From: CAVQDV01 sp963711375
GTDB lineage: Bacteria > Pseudomonadota > Gammaproteobacteria > Coxiellales > Coxiellaceae
DNA length: 64,000 nt
Assembly: GCA_963711375.1 (NCBI GenBank)
Contig: CAVQDV010000005.1
Location: forward strand, 2,108,001-2,172,000
Direction: 5' to 3'
Made by a program: the position numbers and the translations under genes. Under the pieces are notes generated by a model. That model saw nothing but the letters and a program-made list of their open reading frames with translations, was not told the origin of the DNA and did not search any database. Each line of letters begins with the position of its first letter. Within the stretch, counting starts at the first letter, position 1. This document shows, one piece after another, positions 54,566 to 63,000 of the stretch.

Positions 54566-55486
54566 TTAAGCAGAAGGGGCAGGCGTAGAAAATGTTTCAG
54601 CCACTTCAGACTGCGTTTTGTTTGAATTTCGTGTTTTTTCGAGAAAACTTAATTTCAATGCAGTTTCCTCGGAATTTTTAGCAGGACTGGCTGAAATTTT
54701 GGATTCTTGTCTACGGGCTGTGCTTGGTGCCAATATTTCTTTGCGGGCTAATCGTAGAGCAACCCGACGGTCTTCTTCGATTTGAGCGAGAATTTTATTT
54801 CTTTCGCCTTCGGGTAAAGCAGCTAGACGACTTTCTTCTCTTGCCAACTCTGTCGCCAACTCAGATGGAGTGGGCGCTTTTGAAATGGCAATTTCAATGG
54901 CTTTTTGATGAGCAACAATATCGCTGGGTTTTAGATCTTGGAAAAAACGCAGAGTTTGTATCTCAGCAGCCTCTTGTTTTTCTATGCCGGGCTTAGGATC
55001 TGTGCGGTGAATGACTCCCTGCAAAGCTTGGGCAAGTGCATTATAAAGACAATTGCCGGCGCCCTGGGTTTTGCCATTCACAAACCAATGCTGATTATCG
55101 CGATTAAAAATCTGAACAAGGGGTGCATTCGCATCACCACGACGCAAACAGAAGGGGTTCTGGGCTTTACCCGCTTTGATAGTTGTAAGCACTAAGGTCA
55201 CATTAAAGCGTTCAGCCAGTGCGCTGGCTTCGATGTAGGTTCCCCAAGCGGAGGGCACACCCTGCGCTTGCAAAAAGTCTTCATAGGAGTCCGGCAAAGC
55301 GGCATCAGAGTAATTCCCGCGAAATGCTTCAGCAACGGGTCCCTTACCTTTCCGCAAATGGAGAATGGCCAATTCACGCAGGCGAAGATGGAGCTCCTCT
55401 TGAATTTTGGATTCCGATAAGTCCCAGAAGTAGGATTCCGGAAACTTAAGGATTTTGCTAAATTCTCTTGCTTTTGTATCTTTCAT
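54566..55486 (-). CDS. OTU-like cysteine protease with permuted motif order, candidate deubiquitinase
   Basis: 306 residues. In normal OTU enzymes the Cys block (DGNCLFRA) is N-terminal and the His block C-terminal. Here the order is reversed: WGTYIEASALAERFNVTLVL and FNRDNQHWFVNG, with His133, come first, followed by TQGAGNCLYNALAQALQG, with Cys146. The residues around each motif fit the OTU core, so the fold is probably circularly permuted; bacterial OTU enzymes with altered threading have been reported. The C-terminal 120 residues are charged and helical (LAREESRLAALPEGERNK), with a Ser/Thr-rich end that could be a secretion signal. Neighbours are other candidate effectors. Removal of host ubiquitin is inferred. 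Confidence 0.7.
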   Translation of the reverse strand: MKDTKAREFSKILKFPESYFWDLSESKIQEELHLRLRELAILHLRKGKGPVAEAFRGNYSDAALPDSYEDFLQAQGVPSAWGTYIEASALAERFNVTLVLTTIKAGKAQNPFCLRRGDANAPLVQIFNRDNQHWFVNGKTQGAGNCLYNALAQALQGVIHRTDPKPGIEKQEAAEIQTLRFFQDLKPSDIVAHQKAIEIAISKAPTPSELATELAREESRLAALPEGERNKILAQIEEDRRVALRLARKEILAPSTARRQESKISASPAKNSEETALKLSFLEKTRNSNKTQSEVAETFSTPAPSA

Positions 55487-55492
55487 ACCTAA

Positions 55493-55525
55493 ATGCTAGC
55501 ACGTCTTTTTCCAAGAAACCTTAAG
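55493..55525 (-). promoter_or_regulatory. Weak PmrA-type promoter candidate before the OTU gene
   Basis: Minus strand: CTTAAG (55525-55520), 5 bp, TTGGAA (55514-55509), 10 bp, TAGCAT (55498-55493). Only the first half-site is good. Transcription would start right at the ATG, giving almost no leader, so the true promoter may differ. A second CTTAAG at 55530-55535 is spaced by 10, not 11. Confidence 0.3.
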
Positions 55526-55579
55526 GAGTCTTAAGAATTCAAAAAATTTTTAATAGGTGGACGTTGTGTCCGTCTCAAG

Positions 55580-56887
55580 TTAATGATATTCAAAACTCTT
55601 ATCCGATTCGCTGCTGTTTTCTGAAGCCTCTCCTTTGTCTTTAGGGGGGACAAGAATCGGAGATCTTTCCTCAGGAGTTGAGTCCCTTCGACGAAACACT
55701 GGGCTTTGGTTTTGTAGCAGGGAACTACGCTGGGAATTACTTTCATCTTGATCAGATGCCACTACAAAAGGGGGCAACTTTACTACATCGGAGAAAATTA
55801 TCCCATCCGGCGATTGAAAAAATAATTGAACTAGGTGTAACTCCTGTTCAAATTCATTTAAAAGCTCAACGAGTTTCGCATTGGCTACACCCGAAGGGCC
55901 TGGATTTAGAGCATACAAACTTTCATCAAAGTTAAGATAACGATAGAGTAAAATTCTTTTCGTAGCTAAAACAAACAAGCGCAATATCGAATCCAATTCT
56001 TTATCGAGCATTCCAGTTGACTTAAATAATGTCACTATTTCATTTGACGGGTCTTTTTCACTAATGCATATAGGATTATTTCCCTTTGTTAGAAAAAAAT
56101 ACCCGCCTTTTAAGAGAAGACAAAGAGCCACGGTATCTTTCTGTTCTAAAGAAAAGCTAAGTACCTGGCCTTCTTTTAGGGGACTATAATTAAAATTCAG
56201 GCGATAATAAATTTCTCTAACACCCATCAAGGATTTAATACAAGCAATAGAATTAAGCTTTAGGGCCAGCATCATCATATCTTCAAAATGAATGCTAATT
56301 TTAATTTCATTTCGATAAAATTCTGCAACTTCTCTAATTAATATTTCCAAACATTTAGATTTACTTTTGCACCAAGAAATTAGAGTTTTACTATTTTTTT
56401 TCTGTTCACACAATAAGAAGGGGTAGATAGGAGCAAAGAATTCTTTCGTTAAATCCAAATGGGTTTTAAAATTTATTAAATTCTTATCATCAGATTCCAG
56501 CGTAAGAGTGAGCATTTTTTCGAAAAGATGTTTTTTAATAAGCCCCAAGATTATTTTGTATTGTATAGAGACCCTCTTATTTTTCAAGTTCTCTTCGACA
56601 ACTTGAAGAACCGTCTTATTTTCAGTGTTTCTTGAAAATAAATTAGCTCCATTCCTCAAAAGATCGAGAAATTTTTTAAAAGCCCCAACTTTGGCGGCAT
56701 CAAAAAGTGCCTCCGAAATAGCGTTTTTTGGGTTTTCAAGACCCTGAACATTACAAAAACCTTCACCAAAAGATTGTTCTTGATTTTCAACTTTTTGTTC
56801 ATCACTAAGTGCTTCAAAAGATGCTTGGGTTTGATTTTTACTTTTCTTTTCATCACTAAGTTTTTTATAAAAAAAACTGGATCTCAT
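55580..56887 (-). CDS. Ankyrin-like protein, candidate effector (435 aa)
   Basis: ATG at 56887 has CGGAGG 8 nt ahead; a GTG further up would overlap the promoter. Near residues 60-110 there is an ankyrin-like unit (SEALFDAAKVGAFKKFLDLL, then GANLFSRNTENKTVLQVVEE). Weaker units may follow (MLALKLNSIACIKSLMG; CLLLKGGYFFLTKG). The remainder is helical. The N-terminal part is Lys/Gln/Glu-rich, the C-terminal 60 residues polar with Ser, Glu and Pro (SSLLQNQSPVFRRRDSTPEE), as in translocated effectors. There is no signal peptide. Its promoter is divergent from that of the five-module protein, with PmrA-type sites for both. Confidence 0.7.
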   Translation of the reverse strand: MRSSFFYKKLSDEKKSKNQTQASFEALSDEQKVENQEQSFGEGFCNVQGLENPKNAISEALFDAAKVGAFKKFLDLLRNGANLFSRNTENKTVLQVVEENLKNKRVSIQYKIILGLIKKHLFEKMLTLTLESDDKNLINFKTHLDLTKEFFAPIYPFLLCEQKKNSKTLISWCKSKSKCLEILIREVAEFYRNEIKISIHFEDMMMLALKLNSIACIKSLMGVREIYYRLNFNYSPLKEGQVLSFSLEQKDTVALCLLLKGGYFFLTKGNNPICISEKDPSNEIVTLFKSTGMLDKELDSILRLFVLATKRILLYRYLNFDESLYALNPGPSGVANAKLVELLNEFEQELHLVQLFFQSPDGIIFSDVVKLPPFVVASDQDESNSQRSSLLQNQSPVFRRRDSTPEERSPILVPPKDKGEASENSSESDKSFEYH

Positions 56888-56924
56888 GTTTCTGTACCTC
56901 CGAATTAAGGCTTTAATAATCACT

Positions 56925-56957
56925 ATTATACGAGATCTACATTAGCAAAACCTTAAG
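56925..56957 (-). promoter_or_regulatory. PmrA-type promoter of the 435-residue ankyrin-like gene
   Basis: Minus strand: CTTAAG (56957-56952), 5 bp, GCTAAT (56946-56941), 10 bp, TATAAT (56930-56925), a perfect -10. The second half-site departs at two bases. Transcription near 56918 gives a leader of about 30 nt. Confidence 0.6.
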
Positions 56958-56982
56958 GAAGGCAAAAAAAATTTCACTAAAT

Positions 56983-57015
56983 CTTAAGGTTCGCTTAAGG
57001 AAATTATCTTAAATT
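56983..57015 (+). promoter_or_regulatory. PmrA-type promoter of the five-module giant gene
   Basis: CTTAAG (56983-56988), GTTCG, CTTAAG (56994-56999), 10 bp, TAAATT (57010-57015). The box is almost identical to the classical enterobacterial PmrA box (CTTAAGGTT repeated every 11 bp). The leader would be about 70 nt. The box could also serve the divergent gene. Confidence 0.72.
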
Positions 57016-57089
57016 TTAAGCTTTCATTTGAGTGGGTTATGGCTGTATACTTCGGAGTTTATAAAAGATAGATAAAAAGAGAAGGGGTT

Positions 57090-60000
57090 ATGAGAACACA
57101 TTTTAAGGCTGATATTTCAACGGATAAGGCGTTTTTGGAGTCGCTTAAAAATTGGCTAGCGGCAGGTCAAGAAATTCCCAAGGATTGCAAAGAACTGTGT
57201 GGTGATGCGGCAGAGGGGATGAATATATTTCATTTCTGTGCTTTAAAGGGATTTTATGAAACGCTTATTTGGCTCAAAGAAAACGGATTTAAATGCGAAC
57301 CCCTATCTTTGGTAGAGAGCAAGCCTGATTCGATACTTAAGGGCCTAAATGTATTCGAATGCGTTTTTTTTAATCCCGACTTGTCAGACGAAACCGCACG
57401 TAAAATTTTGGAAATTTTATGCACGAATGATGAGGATTTACGTCAGGTTTCTAAGCACAATGAATTTATATCCTGGACTCTGGTTGAACATGCAATTAGT
57501 GTCAATTGTTTACAATCGGCAAAATGGGCGCTTTGCAAAATTTATAAAATAGAAGAAAAAGAATTAGAACCCATCAAATCAGTATGGGAGCTATTATGCT
57601 TAAAACACCCCTTCGTTCAAGGTTCTTTTTTGAAATTATTTAATGCGTCTATAGAAAAATCTTTTCTCAGCAATCAAACGAGTTCAGAGGTATTTCCTCT
57701 GCTAAATTGCAATGCCTATAATTTTGAAGGTGCAAGCCCCATTCACGTTGTTTTTTTGAAAAACATGCCTGAATTATTTAAGAAGCTCAATAAAGAAAAT
57801 AGCTCTATACATTTTAATACACTCATCAAAAGTTCTAATGCTAATCTGAATAAAAACTGCTTAATTTCTCTGCTTTTTAATATTAATAAAATAGGCTCTG
57901 ATTTTAAAATAAGTGATGAAGATAGACTTATACTGTGGCGAGCCATCTGGGATAGTTCAGGTGATCGTCAATCACCCGTTTTCAATATGCTTTGTGGTCT
58001 AATAATGTTAAACCTGGGAGTAGGCTTGAATCAGAAATTTATTCGTTCCTTGATTTCAGAAATGAAGGATTTAGTAAATGAACAGAGTTATAGCAATTTA
58101 AAAGAAGCTTATAATATTGGTAATAATGACCAACACCAATCAGATCCTCATAATGCAAATATTCTTTCTCCTAAGCAAGAGCAGGACGTAAAAATGACTC
58201 CAGTAAAAAGAATACGGGAGATTCTTAAGCCTGCGATCAATAAAATTCCACCGGAGCTCCTAAAACTTGTTTACAGTAACGTGCTTGACATTTCGTCGGA
58301 TGGGGCGTTTTTAGCGTCGATTAAAATGCTAGGTACACCAATTCCTAATGACTGCAGACTTCTTTGTGGGGAGACCTACGGTGGGATGAATATCTTTCAT
58401 TTTTGTGCCTATAAGGGCTTTAGTAAAACCTTATATTGGCTCCGCCATGGTAAAAAAATGGAATACAAGCCTCTATCTTTAGTGAGCAATAACCCAAATG
58501 CAGCATTCAATGGGCTCAACGTATTCGAATGTGCTCTTTTTGTAGGTCCTGATTGCGATCGCCCCACTTGGATATCGAATGAAAGCGTATGCAGGACCCT
58601 TGAAGTTTTATATACCAATGAAGTGGATTTAGATAAAACCTCTCAGAATCAATATTGTCACCATTGGACTCTTCTTGATCATGCCATCAGTTTAGGTTAT
58701 GTAGATCCGCTTAATTTCTTACTGACTAAATCGAGAAAAGAGATATCAAATAGAATACCCGAACTCGAATCGATGTCGGATCTTTTGGGCGAAAATCATG
58801 GATTATCTGAAACCGAATTTTTCGAATTAATCAATTCAAATTTTGTAAAGGCAGCTAATTACTGGCTGACTAAATCGAGAAAAGAGATAGTAAATCAAAT
58901 AGACAAACTCGATTCAGTTTGGGATCTCTTGTGCGTAAACCATAGTTTTTCTGAAACCGCTTTTTTGGAATTAATTTGGCATTTATCGTTGAAGCCTGAT
59001 CCAAAATCATTTATTCCCAATGAAGTTAGTTTCCGCGAGTTAAAGGGTCTTGGACTTACTCATATAGCCCTAATGCAAAAGAGGCCATCTGTTCTGAAAG
59101 GACTCATTCAGCTGGATAAAACCTTAAATCTTGGCAAAAAAATCAAGAGTAATAATCCTAATCTAAAAGGAAAATCCCTTGCCTCACTGCTTTTTCACAT
59201 CAATGAAATAGGGATTGATTTTAAAATGAGTGATGAAGAAAGGCTCATGATGTGGAAAGCCTTGTTGGAAAGTTCAATAGACGATAAAAAGCCTCTATAT
59301 TATGCGCTTGCCGGTTCGGTATTTTTTGCCATTTATGAAGATAAGAATCCCTCATTTTTGAGTTCCATGATTTCAGTAACTAAAGAGTCAAAAAATAATG
59401 AAGAATGGAATGAGATTTTAAGGTCGCTTTATAATTTTTTAAAATATTTTGAGGTCTTTAAAAAGCATGATCTTTATAAGCTTATCAAAATCCATGTCCT
59501 TGAAAACGGCGATTTCGATGATCTTTATAAGCTTGTCGAAAGAGCTTTACCCAAGGACATGTATTCTAAAAATTTCGCCTCAGGGAACATTAGAAATGCA
59601 TTAATTATAGAGACGTGTAAAATTCTTGAAGCGGCATGCAAAAAAATTCCAGAGGATTTTCACAGTCTTGTTAATAAGCTTTCCCTCGCTGCGGGAAATC
59701 CGGATACAAATGAGGAGACGCTTATAGAAAATCCTAGTAAGGCCTTAACGTTAGACTCGGACGCAGGAAAATTTATGGTCCTTCTTTCTAAGCAGCTCAA
59801 TAATATGAAATCGATACCTGGTATTTTGCGTAGGCTTAGAGAAAATGGGGATGTCAGTGCACTTGATCAGGAATTTTTAGCCTGCTTACAGGTAAAAGTG
59901 CTCGATGAAGCCTTTATTCATCAGAACTGGGACAAAACATACTGCATGTACGATGGCATGAATATATTCCATCTTTGTGCTTATCATGGACTTGATAAAA

Positions 60001-63000
60001 CGCTAGCTTGGTTAATGACACAAAAAATAGATTTCGACCCACTCGCTTTAATCGAAAATGGTGACGAAGATTTAGATAAATCAAACGTATACGAATGTGT
60101 CCTTAGAAGTAGCCATTTGACGGATGAAATTGCCTGTAAGACCCTCGAAGTTTTAAATCCAAGAGCCGAGGATTTATCAAATATCAGGTCTCAAATGAAA
60201 AGCTTTTACAATAGGAGTCTAGTTTTTCATGCAATCGACAGCGGATATTTAAAGGCAGTAAAATACTTAGTTTCTAAAATAGAAAAATTTAATCCGTCTT
60301 CGCCTGATAGAGGAAAAGACTCATCTGGAAAGGAAATTCTTCTCGAATGTGCCTGGGAACTCATGCTTTCAAGAAAAAATTTAAAAGAAGCAGACTGTAT
60401 TAACTTGTTAGAATTTTTTTCAAGAGATTGTGAATTTATTCTTCCCAGGGAATTTGAATCTGTCCTGTTTGATGGGCTCACACCCATCCAACTGGCTCTT
60501 TTGTTTGGAAGAGAAGAATCACTGAGCTGGCTCATTAAGCAAAATAATAAATTCGATCCTGCAAAAAAAATCAAACACTCTAATGTTATATTTAGGGGAC
60601 TTTCTGTTGCCTCTTTACTTTTTAATAGAGAAAGATATGAAAGCTTTATCGATGAAAATTATATGGATATGCGGAAAATTGATTCTTGCCTAATGTGGAA
60701 AGTATTATTGGACAGCTCAATTGAGGACAAAATACCCTTGTTTCACGCACTTAACGGGGCGATCTATTGCGCAATTTATAGTGGAAAAAATACCCAACTA
60801 TTTATATCTCTGATTGAAGAGACCAATAAGTTAAAAAATCCAGATTGGTACGAGATTTTAAGGAACACCAGTATTTTTTTATCCAACTTTGATAGATCAA
60901 ATACAAGGCTGAATAATTTATATAGCCTTATAAACTCTACAGTAGATAACTATGAGAAATCTAACAAATTGGAAAGTAATCCCTCAAAGAAAAATATTTC
61001 CAAAGAAGAGGGGTTTTTATTCGGAGCTCTTTATGGTTTCGATGCGATAGGTAAGCCATTTCCCGAGGATGTTACTATTTTTGGTTATCCATCTTTCTAT
61101 ACAGGAATGAATGTATTTCATTACTCTGCAAACAAGGGCTATCTTCATATCCTAAACTGGTTTCGTCAAAAAGGATTTAAAAACGAACCTCGTTGCTTGG
61201 TGAGTAACAAATCCAATCCAGCTTTAAATCAATCAAATATATTTGAATGTGTCTTTCAGAATCCCAAGCTTAATGATGATATTGTATACAATATCCTTCA
61301 GATCTTAGATCCAAGTGAGGAGGATTTTTCACGAAAGTGTCAAATCAAAGAGCGTAGCCATTGGACTCTTATTCATTTTGCCGTGGTATTGGGTTATATC
61401 AAAACAGCGAAATGCTTGCTTTCGAAAATTAAGAATTTTGATCCATTGGACGTAGGAAAAGAAAAAGATGTATTAGGAAAAGAAGGGGTTCTCTCATCGG
61501 CCTGGGAACTCTTATTTTCTAACCACTATTCAAATGAACAGACTCGCGTTCAATTTTTAGAACTCTTTATAAAGGATTATAAATTTGCTATTCCTTCTAA
61601 ATTCAAATCTTCTGCATTTGATGGTGCGAATCTCATACACATGGCCATTTTGACGGGGAGAGATCTATCACTGAATTGGCTCTTTCAGCAAGATACAAAA
61701 CGAGATCTTGGAGAAAAAATTTCGAGTTCTAATCCTGCCTTGCATGGAAAATCCACTGCCTCTCTGCTCTTTCATATCAATAAAGTGAACAGTATTTTTA
61801 AATTGAACGATGATGATAAACTTCGGATGTGGAAAGCCTTAATTCATAGTCCAATTGGGGATAAAAAGCCCTTATTTTATGCTTTATGTGGGGCGATAAA
61901 CTTCGCTCTTGGTACTGGTAATAATGACGTTTTTATTCTTTCCAGTCTATTAGAAACGAACCTGCTTGAAAATGCTGAGTGGAATGAAATTCTAAAACAG
62001 CTCTATATTTTCGAGATCTATAGAAATTTGACACCTGATAAAAAACAGACAGTGCTTTATAATAGGATAAAGGAAATAGTATATAAAAACGAAAGTCTTA
62101 GACAAAAGAAAGAAAAGCTCTCTCCGGAAGAGGCTTTCCAATTTGAACAGACTTTAGAGCTAAGGGATAGTGGGTTTTTAGTAATCCTTAAAAGTCTTTT
62201 GACCGCGGGGATGGGAAATCTGAATGATTTAGGTGATCTTATAGACGAGCGAAGCAGAGGGATGAATGTGATTCATTTTTGTGCGTTCAAAGGATTTTAT
62301 GAGAGTTTGAATTGGCTTTGTAAAGAAGCTTCTAAAATACCTCATGCCGTTGTGGAGAATAATCCACATACGGATTTGAATGGCGCAAACGTATTTGAAT
62401 GTATTTTACTAAATCGCAATGTCACCGATGATATTGCAAGAAAAATTCTTGAAGATTTATATTCCAAAGCGGATCAAGCCTTATGGCAGGCAAAGAGTAA
62501 TATTCAAAATCGATTTGCTTGGACTCTTGCTCATCATGCTTTGCATAGGGGTTTTTTAGATACGTTTAAATACTTGCTTTCTACCATTAAAAATTTTGAT
62601 CCTTCTCGCGTAGGCCTATCAAATGAGAAATTAAAAAAAGAAGTGCAAGTTTTAAGCCAACGAAAAGATAAATTTACCATAAAAAATGATGATGTAAATA
62701 ATAAATTAAATGCAAAATCTGCATGGGAAGTTTTATTTTTAAGTCCGATTGACCATGTCAAAGAAGATACGTGCATTAACTTTTTAAAATACTTGTCAGA
62801 AGAGTGTAATCCTCCATTTCTTATTCCCAGGAAATTCAAGTCAGCTAAATTCGATGGTATAGGACCTACTCACCTGGCCCTTTTTACAGAGCGGCCTGAG
62901 ACGCTAAAGTGGCTCCTAGAGCAAAATGCGTCCCTAGATCTTGGAGAAAAAATCAAAAGCGGTAATAAAGTTCTTAAAGGAGTCTCTCTTGCCTCTATGA

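Noticed and set aside
55520..55535. Pair of perfect CTTAAG half-sites before the OTU gene
   Set aside because: Their period is 10 bp, not the 11 bp seen at all other PmrA-type sites here, so I did not call the pair a box; a weaker site in the right register is listed instead.
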